A stretch of DNA of 64,000 bases, taken from positions 154,441 through 218,440 of the forward strand of contig JAPLOA010000056.1 in NCBI GenBank assembly GCA_026400835.1, in the 5' to 3' direction. The notes under the pieces are model-generated. The model was not told the DNA's origin, did not search any database, and saw only the letters and a program-made list of their open reading frames with translations. Origin of the DNA: Planctomycetales bacterium. Lineage in GTDB: Bacteria; Planctomycetota; Planctomycetia; Planctomycetales; Planctomycetaceae. A program made the position numbers and the translations under genes. This document shows, in pieces, positions 48,665 to 58,412 of this stretch; position 1 is the first letter of the stretch, and each line of letters opens with the position of its first letter.

Positions 48665-49876
48665 CTATTCAGACTTCGTGGTGACCAATAACGCGCGCAG
48701 GTCGTAGCGGGCGAGTACGCTGTTGAGATCTGGTTTTGACATTACCAGGACATCGAGCCATTGTCCATTCTTTGAAAAAAGCACCTGGTACAAATGATTG
48801 CGTCTTACGATCTCTCGCGAGGCCACGTCGTTATTCTTCATGTTGAAAAACGAGACATTACACCCCATATCCGATCCGTCGTATGTAGATGCCGCGGCCA
48901 TCCATTGCCTCTCCGGATCAATATCAAAGTCTGTCGCTCCCATGGGAGTTCTTGCACTTAGTTTAGTCAAGTCAAGCTTTGTCCCACCGCCAATCTTGTC
49001 ACCTTTTAAACGATAAACCTCCACGTCTCTGGGATGCATGATGACCTTCTCGTCCATCTGATTCCCCGAGATCCTAATGCTGATGCCTCGGCCAGAGTCT
49101 TTATTGACCACTTCTTCATCAGCCACGGTTGCGTCGGCCGTCTTGATAAGAAACAGACGTGTGCCTGCCTTATATGCCATGGTGTTTCTTCTCGCTTCCG
49201 GCATGCTGAGCGCAGGTTCAGACCGACCGTCAGTAGCGAGCAGGCAAAATTCCGGATCCTCGCCAAATGAGGCCGAAAGATGAAGGCAATACTCGGGGGA
49301 GAAAGTTGCCAAGGTCCGGCCATCTTCCAGGCAGATGAATTTGCATGTTGCGTCTCTATAGGCATCACCAGCTGTACAGACGGCAGCGATCCTTGCGTCC
49401 GACGACACCGCCACCGAGACAATAGGCGTCGGTATTCCATCGGCCACCAGTTGAGTTGTTCCATCCAGCATAACCCGATGAATGCTGCCGGATTCTTCAG
49501 GACGTTCGTCCATTTCGAACTTTGCGTCTCTCAAGTCTTCCGAAACAGCAACGACGAATCCGAAGTCCCGGGAAACGTATGCGACTTGACTAACCCAATT
49601 CGGGTACGGTATGGGCTTAAACAAAGGCCGTAACGTTTTCGCATTCAGTAGTAACAATTGGCTCTTACTATGATCATGGTAATACTGGGCCTCGAGTCCG
49701 GTGCCGAGGGCAATGATGTCGCCATCCGCGGACTGCGCCATGACCGTATACGGAGAGTCGAAACGGACTTCCTCAGCCGGCGGAAGAGGATTGGAGCAGC
49801 CAGCGACGAGAAGCGACAAGGCAGCAACAACGTGGCTTAAAAAAATAGCAAAGCGGGGTCGAGCGACCATTACCAC
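48665..49876 (-). CDS. Beta-propeller lipoprotein, paralogue 1
   Basis: About 403 residues from GTG 49876 (AGGGAG eight bases upstream) or ATG 49870. The lipobox is LLVAGCS (Cys about 26). The remainder shows weak WD/YVTN-like blades: VSQVAYVSRDFGFVVAV, IVSVAVSSDARIAAV, TRLFLIKTADATVADEE and DFDIDPERQWMAAAS. It aligns along much of its length with the gene at 54614 (for example VSQVAYVSRDFGF against TSQIRFVSNDYGF), so the two are paralogues. The function is unknown; a secreted sensor or binding scaffold is possible. Confidence 0.75.
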   Translation of the reverse strand: MVMVARPRFAIFLSHVVAALSLLVAGCSNPLPPAEEVRFDSPYTVMAQSADGDIIALGTGLEAQYYHDHSKSQLLLLNAKTLRPLFKPIPYPNWVSQVAYVSRDFGFVVAVSEDLRDAKFEMDERPEESGSIHRVMLDGTTQLVADGIPTPIVSVAVSSDARIAAVCTAGDAYRDATCKFICLEDGRTLATFSPEYCLHLSASFGEDPEFCLLATDGRSEPALSMPEARRNTMAYKAGTRLFLIKTADATVADEEVVNKDSGRGISIRISGNQMDEKVIMHPRDVEVYRLKGDKIGGGTKLDLTKLSARTPMGATDFDIDPERQWMAAASTYDGSDMGCNVSFFNMKNNDVASREIVRRNHLYQVLFSKNGQWLDVLVMSKPDLNSVLARYDLRALLVTTKSE

Positions 49877-49918
49877 GTTAAATGCTCCCTGTTTCGACTC
49901 ACACAATTCTGTGTCTCG

Positions 49919-50266
49919 TTATGGTACGACCACGATTGTTCCAGTGCCACTCCAGTATAAACCCGTGTCAATCAAGACTTCGCGATGGCCCGTCTGCGGG
50001 CTGAACGGACCCACCTCTTTGAAGCCACCGTAGGTGATCCAACGGTAGGTTCTGGGTGTCATCGTGACCTTGCTCGTGACGGAATTCACCCAATCAAGCG
50101 AGCTTGGCGTGAACGTCGCCGAACTCCCGGAAATCGTTAGCCGTGTCGACTGTCCCTCGATCAAAATCCCGGAGTCGTAAACTTCTGCCCCCGAATCGTC
50201 AAAGATCTTGACCCCAAATCTATTGAGAAGTTTTGGACCAGGCCCTGCCCCAGGGGAAAAGTATCC
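49919..50266 (-). pseudogene. 3' fragment of an unknown secreted protein gene
   Basis: An open frame of about 115 residues with no start of its own: GPGPKLLNRFGVKIFDDSG, then VYDSGILIEGQSTRLTISG and, at the end, DTGLYWSGTGTIVVVP. The composition suggests a beta-sandwich cell-surface domain. The frame is cut by a TAA exactly where the duplicated segment 50269-50642 begins, so the 5' part was probably replaced by that segment. Confidence 0.5.
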
Positions 50267-50268
50267 TT

Positions 50269-50642
50269 ATGGAGGAATCCTGTTCCGCCGCAGAGCAGTT
50301 CGTGCAGCCCTCCGTGAATTCCGAATCGAAGGCGGGGAGTGCTTGGCAGAATATGAATCATTGCGGATTCGCCAACGATAGGAATTCACATACCTCTTTC
50401 AAGGCGATCCAAATCTCTCATGTTGAATACACTGATGCCTCCGCCCAGCACATAGAACCACTCGCCATCACGGGAGAACCGCAGATGGCCGGCACCATCA
50501 ATGCGGGTGCGAAATTTCTTCCGGGACTTCACATCCATAAACCAAATGGCGTTCAATTCATAGGTGCCGCCATAGCTTTCTCCGACGGCTAACCTGCCCG
50601 TCGCTGCGTTGTAGTCCATCCATTGCGGCACCATGCCAAAAT
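50269..50642 (-). pseudogene. Duplicated segment: glycosyltransferase piece plus propeller tail
   Basis: 374 bases that match 54497-54870 without gaps and with few differences. The left part (50269-50359) encodes IHILPSTPRLRFGIHGGLHE, a piece of the gene at 47899. The right part encodes the last 80 residues of the propeller at 54614 (GESYGGTYELNAIWFMDVKS and GGGISVFNMRDLDRLERGM). It is a truncated copy with no promoter or N-terminus. Confidence 0.85.
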
Positions 50643-50709
50643 AGTTTCGTGGGTGCCGTGCACCTGAGCGACCATGAACCGCAATCTGTCAACTGCGGTT
50701 ATAGTGGAC

Positions 50710-51210
50710 TTAGAACTTCTTTTGTTCGGCCTCACCCACCGTTGCGGCCGAAGTGTTGTCACTCACAGGAACTTCGGGCTTGATAGAAGGGTTCAGCCAC
50801 TTGATCCGCATTCGATATTTTGACCCATCTTTTATTGAACTGCTTCTTACGCCGGTTGCTGTACGCTCGTTCTTGTAGGCCATTTCCCAGTCGGACTCTT
50901 CGATTCGAAAATCATCCAGTTCAACCATCCGTCCCTCTGGCGTATTGATGAACGTGCGATGAAATGAAGCGATTGGCCAAGTGTCTGGTATGGACCCCCT
51001 TCCAGATTCATCGAGATCGATGCGATACGTATTGTTACCAAGATCTGTAGGTGCCACGCCATTCGAAGTGTCAATCGTAAGCTCAATGTCAGGAACCACG
51101 ACTTTCATATTGAATTCAAGGTCAAAGCCCTGCTGAGTGCACCCCAGGAACCAACCAAGAAGCAAACCACCTGCCACGCACCCGAGCCAGCAGCGATGAG
51201 TTGAGCGCAT
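50710..51210 (-). CDS. Small lipoprotein of unknown function
   Basis: 166 residues. A signal peptide with the lipobox LGWFLGC (Cys at about 24) is followed by a beta-rich domain (VVVPDIELTIDTSNG, NNTYRIDLDESGRG, RMVELDDFRIEESDWEMAY). No known family was recognised. It begins nine bases downstream of the surface-protein stop codon at 51219 on the same strand, so the two are likely co-transcribed. Its own start is the ATG at 51210. Confidence 0.65.
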   Translation of the reverse strand: MRSTHRCWLGCVAGGLLLGWFLGCTQQGFDLEFNMKVVVPDIELTIDTSNGVAPTDLGNNTYRIDLDESGRGSIPDTWPIASFHRTFINTPEGRMVELDDFRIEESDWEMAYKNERTATGVRSSSIKDGSKYRMRIKWLNPSIKPEVPVSDNTSAATVGEAEQKKF

Positions 51211-51218
51211 GTCTAATC

Positions 51219-53964
51219 CTACTTTGGTTGGTAAATGACGACGGAGCCAGATACATTCTTGGTATAAAAGCCGCCCAGATTCAGAGGCGTTGGCCCAGGA
51301 TCTGGCGAGCGAAACTCATATACGACCTCGCCGTTGATAATGATTTCGTAGGCTGGGAACGCATCATGCCAACCGGCGAAATTGATTTTTGTTGCGTTTT
51401 GTGCGACAGATTCAAACGTAAAAGCAATGTCGTAGTTGATCTCCGGTGCCACCCATGAAAACGGGTAAGACGCCCCTGCCTCAATCGCGACCATCGATTT
51501 CCCTGTTAGTCCATCGGCTCGCTCCTCCTGACCCCATGGATCCGGATCGGCTGTTTGAATTGTGTTCTTGTAGGCATTGATTTCATAAGTCTTTATTACG
51601 CTGACCCGATGAGACGGATCGCTATCGGTTGTAAAAATGCGGGGCAATGATTCGAAACGGCCGATGCTGGAGGTGTTTACCGAGCCCACACTGAATACCT
51701 TCGATCCTCCTTTCTCGCCCGCGCGTTCGCGATCGTTCGTTCCGAAATACCAGTCGACCGATCCGGGTCGCCACTCCAGTGGTTGTTCGGCCCAATTCAG
51801 TGACTCGTACTGTTCGCCTGGTGCCAGATCCCATACAACCGGTGAGCCTTTGCTCAGCGGGATGAACGCGCCCAATTTTATGTCAATATCATAATGCTCG
51901 TATTCGCTAATCGCCTTGATGGAAAAATTGTATGGCGCTTCATTGCTGTCGCTGTTGTACAGGATCACGTTTCCCGAAAACACGCCTGCAGTAGTTGTCG
52001 AAAACACCACTGTGAACGTGTCAGATTCTTGAGGCTGGAGTGAGGTCTTTAGGGCTTTGGCACCACGCCAGAAACCAGCTCCTACTACCGATGGAGTCCC
52101 CAGCCAGAGTATTTCGTTGCCGAGATTCTTCACGGTAAATGTATGCGAAACAGTTTTGCCCGTTTTCACAACGCCGAAAGATGTGCCGTCCGTTGTGCTG
52201 GGCGTCGTGTCTCCGTCGACGATGCTCATTTCTTTGCCCGTAATGTCAATTTCTGCCGCCGTGGCACCGGCTTTCACGGTGAAGTTATACGGATTCTCAT
52301 CGCTGTCGTTGTTCGAGATGCTGACGACTCCAGAGAACATCCCTCGGGTTGTAGACGAAAAGTTGATGAAGAACGTGTCCGACGCACCCGCCGCGAGACT
52401 GCGAACCAGAGTGTTTGAACCTATCGTGAACCTGCCCGGCAATGATGGAATTCCGAGATTAAGAGTTGCAGTCCCCGTGTTCCTCACGGTGAAGGTTCGA
52501 GAAGTCACAGTATTGACGGCGACACTTCCAAAGTCCGTATCGTCCAATGTACTTGGCGTCGTGTCTCCGTCGGCAATACTTATCCCATTACCCATGATGT
52601 TAATTTCAGGCGCAGTGGTGTCTGCTTTCACTATAAAATTATACGGATTCTCATTGCTGTCGTTGTTGGAGATGCTGACGACACCAGAGAACACGCCCTG
52701 GGGTTGAGGCCGAAAAGTTGATGACGAATGTGTCCGATGCGCCCGCCGCGAGACTGCGGACCAGAGTGTTGGAACCTAACGTGAACCTGCTGGGCAATGA
52801 CGGAATTCCAAGATTCAAAGTCGCAGTCCCCGTATTCCTCACGGTGAAGGTTCGAAACCGCACGGTGTTTACTGCGACAGTTCCAAAGTCTGTGCCATCA
52901 GTTGCACTTGGAGTTGTGTCCCCGTCCAGAATCCTGATGTTGTTACCAAGAACATCTATCTCTGGCGTTCCAGTTCCAGTGCCAGTTCCAGTGCCAGTTC
53001 CAGTGCCAGTTCCAGTTCCAGTTCCAGTTCCAGTTCCAGTCGACGTGGCGAAGCCTGTCCCGCTGCCAGTGCCAGTCGATGTGGCAAAGACTGTCCCGCT
53101 GCCGGTGCCGGTCGTTGAGGCGTAGCCCGTTCCGCCACCAGTGCCAGTCATCGTACCTGTTGCCGAACCAGAACCGGTGGCGGCGCGAATGGTTGCTGAT
53201 TCACCCGTGGATGTTGTCGTTGTGGTGTCGGTGGCGGCCGTTGGAGCGATAGCTCCTGCCGGCGAGCTATTCATCGAGGTTCCGGCGGCGGCTCCCGCCG
53301 AACCCGTTGCATCGCCAAAGTTATCCGGAAGGGATGACCCCGTCGGTGTTGCTCCAGGATTTGCTTCGGGCTCAAATGACATTCGGCTGGATGACTGCCA
53401 GTCTGGTGCCTCGGTCAAATCGGGCGCGATACCGTCCAGTGATCCATACGGCAATTCTTCCGGGGCCCAGGCGTCGGTTTCAAAGACGGAATCTGTCTGA
53501 TTCAGATCCAGGTCCAGGTTGGTCAGTTCGCCAGATAGATCGACGTCAGACAGTTCCGGCTGCCACTCTGTGGAATCAAGCGCCACCAGAAACTCTGAAC
53601 CAGGATTCCAGTCAGAATACGTGTCGAAAATCAGTGGTTCATCGATATACCCGGTGAACGGATCACTCGCAAAATCGAACTCGCTGAACTCCAGCGGCAT
53701 TTGTTCGACGCTCAACGCGAAGTCGGTCATCAGATAATCATCGGGCATTTCCGCCATCGGAGGCGACACAAACGCACTCGACACCCCAGCCAGATCCCCC
53801 AGTGCGACTCGCTGTTCGAACAACTCACTGACAAAGAATCTCACGGCACGTTTTCGTTTCGCCATCCGAGAATTCTGCGATCGAAACGCTCTTTTGATGA
53901 TATGACCGCAGGAAGCAGGAATGCGGAAGGAGGAGCGTATTTGAGATTCTGGCCGTTTGAACAT
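51219..53964 (-). CDS. Large surface protein with anchor-type (ASH-like) repeats, interrupted by a frameshift
   Basis: Start at ATG 53964 with AGGA upstream. After a basic N-terminus comes [18 protein letters not shown], the short planctomycete surface-protein leader. An acidic region and a Gly-Thr repeat follow. Then come repeats of about 110 residues ([54 protein letters not shown]), typical of choice-of-anchor D / ASH-type domains. Near 52697 a GGG run holds one base too many; the next frame then continues [20 protein letters not shown] and two more repeats, ending in a jelly-roll-like domain. Joined, it would be about 900 residues. As read, it is split at 52651/52694. Confidence 0.7.
52967..53040. 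repeat. Hexamer tandem repeat coding Gly-Thr
   Basis: About 12 copies of a CCAGTT/CCAGTG hexamer (plus strand) lie within the surface-protein gene and encode alternating Gly and Thr on the minus strand. Further Gly-Thr-Ser repeats follow to about 53160. The unit is a multiple of three, so copy-number change would keep the frame. Confidence 0.8.
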
Positions 53965-53979
53965 AAGCAATCATCCTGA

Positions 53980-54418
53980 AGCAACGTGATCCACCAGACG
54001 CCGAAAAGTAGTTCACCAATGACACTCGCAATTCCGCAGAGATCCGATGCGTACTACGGAGATAACCGAAGAAAGCCGATTAGTACGACGTCAGACCACA
54101 GGATGCCGTCAATGAAACACCCGCTTACCGGCGAGTGATCAGTCAGAAATTCTGCATGACGGAAAAATACACGCGCTAAGATGCTGTACACTGTTAACTA
54201 CTCTAAGGGTGTAGCGTTTGTTTGCTTAGTTGCTTTGTTCAAGTCTGCGTAGGGAGGTTTTGCGCTAAATTGAGCAAACAAATTGGTGCCGATGGCCTGA
54301 GCATGTGAGGAACTTATCTCGAGTTGGATCACCAATTCATTCAGTCTGAGTGCTCCACGGGCTGGTGGACGACTGCCGATGATGGGGTCTTCTTCCGGGG
54401 CAAGAACCTCTAAGCGAA
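53980..54418. other. Spacer upstream of the surface protein, no gene recognised
   Basis: About 440 bases with AT-richer patches (near 54150-54290). It must hold the promoter of the surface-protein gene on the minus strand. I found no repeat or RNA. It ends where the glycosyltransferase-derived fragment begins. Confidence 0.4.
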
Positions 54419-54587
54419 CATCGGGCGGTTCGCGTGTTCGTTGCAGACTGGGAGACCGAGTTGCTCGATCATCGTCTCATAGACGGCTCGGCGCACATGG
54501 AGGAATCCTGTTCCGCCGCAGAGCAGTTCGTGCAGCCCTCCATGAACACCGAATCGAAGGCGGGGAGTGCCCGGCAGAATATGAATC
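54419..54587 (-). pseudogene. Fragment of the glycosyltransferase-like gene
   Basis: 169 bases that match 48089-48257 without gaps and with very few differences. They cover ILPGTPRLRFGVHGGLHELL and the VYETMIEQLGLPVCNEHANR part. The fragment is joined directly to the 3' end of the second propeller gene. It has no start, no DxD region and no end. Confidence 0.85.
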
Positions 54588-54613
54588 ATTGCGGATTCGC
54601 CAACGACAGGAAT

Positions 54614-55786
54614 TTACATACCTCTTTCAAGGCGATCCAAATCTCTCATGTTGAATACACTGATGCCTCCGCCCAGCACGTAGAACCACTCGCCATCACG
54701 GGAGAACCGCAGATGGCCGGCACCATCAATGCGGGTGCGAAATTTCTTCCGGGACTTCACATCGATAAACCAAATGGCGTTCAATTCATAGGTGCCGCCA
54801 TAGCTTTCTCCGACGGCTAACCTGCCCGTCGCTGCGTTGTAGTCCATCCATCGCGGCACCAGGCCAAAATGAAATGCACCGACGGTCTGAAAAGTTTCGT
54901 AGGTAAATCCGTTGTCAGCGAGTGCGAAACGGCCAATTTCACCGTGGAATGCGACGAAGGCATCACCTGTCCCCGGCGAACAAATCAGTTGGTAAAGGGC
55001 TCGAGTGGTATTGCAGATCTTCTGCTCCTGCACGATGGCTCCGTCGCTGGCAGAAAACAAGTATGCGCGCACGCCGTCATATCGGTCATCCCGAGTGTTC
55101 ATCATTGCAAAGTTGCCTGATTCCGCCACAACCAAACAGCGTTTGGAATCTTTCGTAAACGCGACTTCAAACTTTACCACATTTGGTGGCGCGAATTCCG
55201 AGACCAATGCGCCATCCCTGAGGGAATACACTCGCACAGACGCATCCCACTTCCCGTTCAGATCGGTTTTCCCGATTCCCACTGCGGCCAGTTGAAGATC
55301 CGGAGAAACCGCCAGCGACGTTATCTGTGCAGGAAGTGAATCCACAACGACTGCACGACTTCCGTCCAGGCCAAACCTTTCTAAACTTGCTGGAACAACA
55401 GGCCAGTGCTCGTTTTCACGGTCTGCTGGATCAATCGATTTTCCAACGAGAAATCCATAGTCGTTCGAAACGAACCTGATTTGTGATGTCCATTGAGAAA
55501 CCTTTGCCGAGACCCCGCTGAAATACAGATTCCGGTTCAGAAGCAAAAACAGACTTGTGTCACTCCGCTGCAGATCATCACCACCCACACCAATCGCAAC
55601 AAAACGACCGTCGTCAGACACGTCAAGTGAATAGTCACCAGCGGTAATACGCAGGTTTCCGAGGCTCATCATCGTCGGATACGATGTCCACTGGAATGAC
55701 CAGAATACCGCCGCAACGATCGCGAGACTTATGATTCCGAACCAACTTCGTTTCTGCCGCCACCAACGCTTCTTCCCCTCAGACAT
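54614..55786 (-). CDS. Beta-propeller membrane-anchored protein, paralogue 2
   Basis: About 390 residues from the ATG at 55786 (GAGGAATC upstream). The frame goes on to 55834 but without a ribosome-binding site. A single membrane anchor (about residues 10-32, WFGIISLAIVAAVFW) is not followed by a lipobox. Blades: DYSLDVSDDGRFVAIGVGG, ITSLAVSPDLQLAAVG, VRAYLFSASDGAIVQEQ and HLRFSRDGEWFYVLGGG. It is paralogous to the lipoprotein at 48665. Its last 80 residues are duplicated at 50386-50642. The function is unknown. Confidence 0.75.
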   Translation of the reverse strand: MSEGKKRWWRQKRSWFGIISLAIVAAVFWSFQWTSYPTMMSLGNLRITAGDYSLDVSDDGRFVAIGVGGDDLQRSDTSLFLLLNRNLYFSGVSAKVSQWTSQIRFVSNDYGFLVGKSIDPADRENEHWPVVPASLERFGLDGSRAVVVDSLPAQITSLAVSPDLQLAAVGIGKTDLNGKWDASVRVYSLRDGALVSEFAPPNVVKFEVAFTKDSKRCLVVAESGNFAMMNTRDDRYDGVRAYLFSASDGAIVQEQKICNTTRALYQLICSPGTGDAFVAFHGEIGRFALADNGFTYETFQTVGAFHFGLVPRWMDYNAATGRLAVGESYGGTYELNAIWFIDVKSRKKFRTRIDGAGHLRFSRDGEWFYVLGGGISVFNMRDLDRLERGM

Positions 55787-55987
55787 TACTTGATTCCTCG
55801 AAGGCAAACGAAACTGACGATGCATTAATCCCAAACGCGCGGCAGTGGTGCTTCGCTAAAGAGTGGGAGAAAAACGTGTCAGGAGCCGTTTATTGAGTTT
55901 CAGGCCAGAATATGAAGTAAAACGGTTCCGTCGCTGGCCCTTTTCTCGCGTTCAACTAGTGTCGTGTTTCTGAAGTTCGTTCGTTTG

Positions 55988-56039
55988 ACCCGTGGCCGAA
56001 ACGCCAGGCTTGTGGACTCCTGGCCTTTCGGCCACGGGT
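55988..56039. repeat. Palindromic repeat (ACCCGTGGCCGAAA family)
   Basis: ACCCGTGGCCGAAACGCCAGG pairs with a near-perfect inverted copy (56019-56039) around a short loop. There is no T-run. It sits in the spacer upstream of the second propeller gene, next to the DUF1501 fragment. Confidence 0.65.
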
Positions 56040-56095
56040 TAAACTCAATGAGCTCCAATACCGATTAGTGCAACAGATTTGTGGGACAATACACT

Positions 56096-56245
56096 GGTTG
56101 ACGACGTGTTTCATGCCAAACACAGGCACGCCACGGTTCTGCATCAATTGGGGCTTGACCCGGCGAAGGTGACGTACTTCTTCGGTGGTCTGATGACTCA
56201 CTTGTCGGTTTGGAAGACGCGCAGCTGAACTGAAAGATCATGCGT
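56096..56245 (+). pseudogene. 3' fragment of a DUF1501 gene
   Basis: 150 bases that match the end of the gene at 46142 (about 47448-47599) at most positions. They encode VDDVFHAKHRHATVLHQLGL and the following segment before the frame is lost. The upstream part of such a gene is absent. It is the last trace of a third DUF1501 copy, or of a duplicated tail, at the right edge of the rearranged region. Confidence 0.75.
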
Positions 56246-56316
56246 CGACGAGCTCAACGCGACATTCGACGAGGGTACGATCCATAGCAAACAGCCCGAG
56301 GCAATCGCACTACGGT

Positions 56317-56340
56317 CGCCTGCGGCTTGCCGTTAAACGA
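56317..56340. repeat. Single arm of the GTTTAACGGC palindromic family
   Basis: Complement of the 24-base arm at 28254 with one difference. It lies just before the stop codon of the ABC-F gene and may belong to a larger degraded element. Confidence 0.55.
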
Positions 56341-56358
56341 AATGCAAGAACGTCGCGA

Positions 56359-58149
56359 TCACCACTCACCAAGTTCCTGCTGAAGCTCGCACCATTTCTC
56401 TTCGACTTCGGCCAGTTCTTTGGCGACCGTTTCGATCTGAGTATGCAAAGCCATCGCCTTCTTGGCGTCGGACGTCTGCATCATCTCGGCATTCAGAGCT
56501 TTCTTCTGCTCATCCAGTTTGGCGATAGTCTTTTCCATGTTCCGCAACGTCTTACGTTGCTGATGGATGTCTTTCGGACCAGAAGACTTTTCAACCTTCG
56601 CCCCAGCCCCTTTGCCGGCCGGCGGAGTTGCCATGCGGCCGGACGCACGTTCGCGTTCGCCTTCTTCGATCTCTTTATTCACGTAATAAATGTAGTCGTC
56701 GTATTTGCCCGAGTAATTACGAACTCGACCATCGCGCACTTCGATGATGTTCGTCGCAATCCGACGCACGAAGTGTCGATCGTGGCTGGTGAAAAGAACG
56801 GTGCCTTTGTAGACCAGCAACGCTTCCGCAAGTGACTCAACGGTTTCCACGTCAAGGTGGTTACCCGGTTCGTCAAGCACCAGTACGTTGTAAGTTCCCA
56901 GCAGCAGGCCGGCCATGCACAAGCGAGCCCGCTCGCCCCCGGAGAGAACTCGTATCGGCTTCTTCGTGTGGCCGCCCTTAAACAGCAGCGATCCGGCACA
57001 GGCAAGACAATCCTGAGTCGTGGTGCCGGGCTTGGACTTGTACTCCAGGTATTCCAGTACTGTCTGATCAGGCGGCAACGTCGTGTAAACGTGCTGAGCG
57101 TAGACGCCAATCTCAGTGCCGTAGCCCCATTTCACTTTGCCTTCGACGGGGCTCAGGGAATTCACCAGAGTTCGCAGCAGAGTTGTTTTTCCCTGGCCGT
57201 TATCACCCACGATCGCCGCACGCTGCTGATGTTCAATTTCCAGCTCAATGCCGGTCGCGACGGCTTTGCCTTCATAACCGATCGCCAGATCCAGACAGCG
57301 AACGACTGGCCCCTGGCGAGGCTCCACCTGCGGCGCGCGGATGTTGGCGGTTGGCAGATCGACTTCGATTTCCTGCAGAGTCAATCGGTCCAGTTGCTTC
57401 TGCTTGGATCGAGCCTGACTGGCTCCTGTCGGACGCGCCTTGTTCTTATCGATGAATGTCTGCAGTTGCTTCTGCTTGGCCGCAACGGCCGCGTTTGTTC
57501 GTTCGGCACGGACCTTCTCTTCTTCGACCTGCTGCAGGTATCCGGCGATCTTGCCGTTATACATCGTCAGCTTACCGCGATTCAGATCCAACGTATGTGA
57601 ACACGTCGCGGTAAGGAATTCACGGTCGTGTGATACGATCAGACACGCAGCCGGGAAATGTCGCAGGAAGTGTTCGAGCAGAATCTGAGTACGCAAGTCC
57701 AGAAAGTTCGTAGGTTCGTCCAGCATCAACAGATTCGGATCGTGCAGAAGCAACGCTGCCAACTTCACGCGAGTCTGCCAACCGCCGGACAGCCCCTGCA
57801 CCGGGCCGTTCAGGTAATGCCCCTTCAGTTCGAACTCGGCCGCCACTTCGCCGCACTTCCAATCCGGCTGACCACTGTCTCGAATTAGAAAATCCATCGC
57901 CGATTCGCCAGCTTGAAACGGATCATGCTGACGCAGGTAGCCAACACGCAGATGAGGCGACCGCATGACGGTGCCACTGTCCACTTCCTCATCCCCGAGG
58001 AGAACTCGCAACAACGTCGACTTACCGGCCCCATTGCGACCGATGAATCCGACCTTCACGTCTTCGTAAAGCGTGACGCTGGCATTGTCGAGCAGCATCT
58101 GGTCGCCGTAACTTTTGACACCGTCTGTAAGTTGAAGCAGAACTGACAT
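56359..58149 (-). CDS. ABC-F family ATPase
   Basis: 596 residues with two ATP-binding cassettes and no membrane part. The Walker A loops are GRNGAGKSTLL (about residue 36) and GDNGQGKTTLL (about 317). The signature motifs are LSGGWQTRVKLA and LSGGERARLCMA; the Walker B parts are LLMLDEPTNFLD and VLVLDEPGNHLD. The linker between them and a charged C-terminal coiled coil (about 530-596) resemble the Uup/YdiF group. ABC-F proteins act on ribosomes or in stress and antibiotic tolerance; the exact role of this one cannot be told. It is a single gene. Confidence 0.92.
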   Translation of the reverse strand: MSVLLQLTDGVKSYGDQMLLDNASVTLYEDVKVGFIGRNGAGKSTLLRVLLGDEEVDSGTVMRSPHLRVGYLRQHDPFQAGESAMDFLIRDSGQPDWKCGEVAAEFELKGHYLNGPVQGLSGGWQTRVKLAALLLHDPNLLMLDEPTNFLDLRTQILLEHFLRHFPAACLIVSHDREFLTATCSHTLDLNRGKLTMYNGKIAGYLQQVEEEKVRAERTNAAVAAKQKQLQTFIDKNKARPTGASQARSKQKQLDRLTLQEIEVDLPTANIRAPQVEPRQGPVVRCLDLAIGYEGKAVATGIELEIEHQQRAAIVGDNGQGKTTLLRTLVNSLSPVEGKVKWGYGTEIGVYAQHVYTTLPPDQTVLEYLEYKSKPGTTTQDCLACAGSLLFKGGHTKKPIRVLSGGERARLCMAGLLLGTYNVLVLDEPGNHLDVETVESLAEALLVYKGTVLFTSHDRHFVRRIATNIIEVRDGRVRNYSGKYDDYIYYVNKEIEEGERERASGRMATPPAGKGAGAKVEKSSGPKDIHQQRKTLRNMEKTIAKLDEQKKALNAEMMQTSDAKKAMALHTQIETVAKELAEVEEKWCELQQELGEW

Positions 58150-58412
58150 GGAGTAGCAGCGAACCTGTGAGCGCGAGGAATGAAGCGACGAATTTCGACT
58201 ATTATTCTGATCTGTAGTTCGGGATCAACTCGACTTCAATGAAGAATTGAGTATCGATGCCGCCTGAGAAGCCGTCAACGGGCGAAGTTTTCTCCGTCAA
58301 AAGCAGCGTTAAAGCGAGACGTTTACCTGCGGGGCGCGACAGGTTCAAGCACCAGTCGAACGTTTTCCCGCAGCGTATCTGAATTCGCAGGAAATGGGCC
58401 GACCAGCGGCGC

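Noticed and set aside
48005..48691. Plus-strand frames of over 200 residues across the glycosyltransferase-like gene
   Set aside because: They are opposite a gene with clear conserved motifs, have no recognisable domain and are very rich in Arg and Ser.
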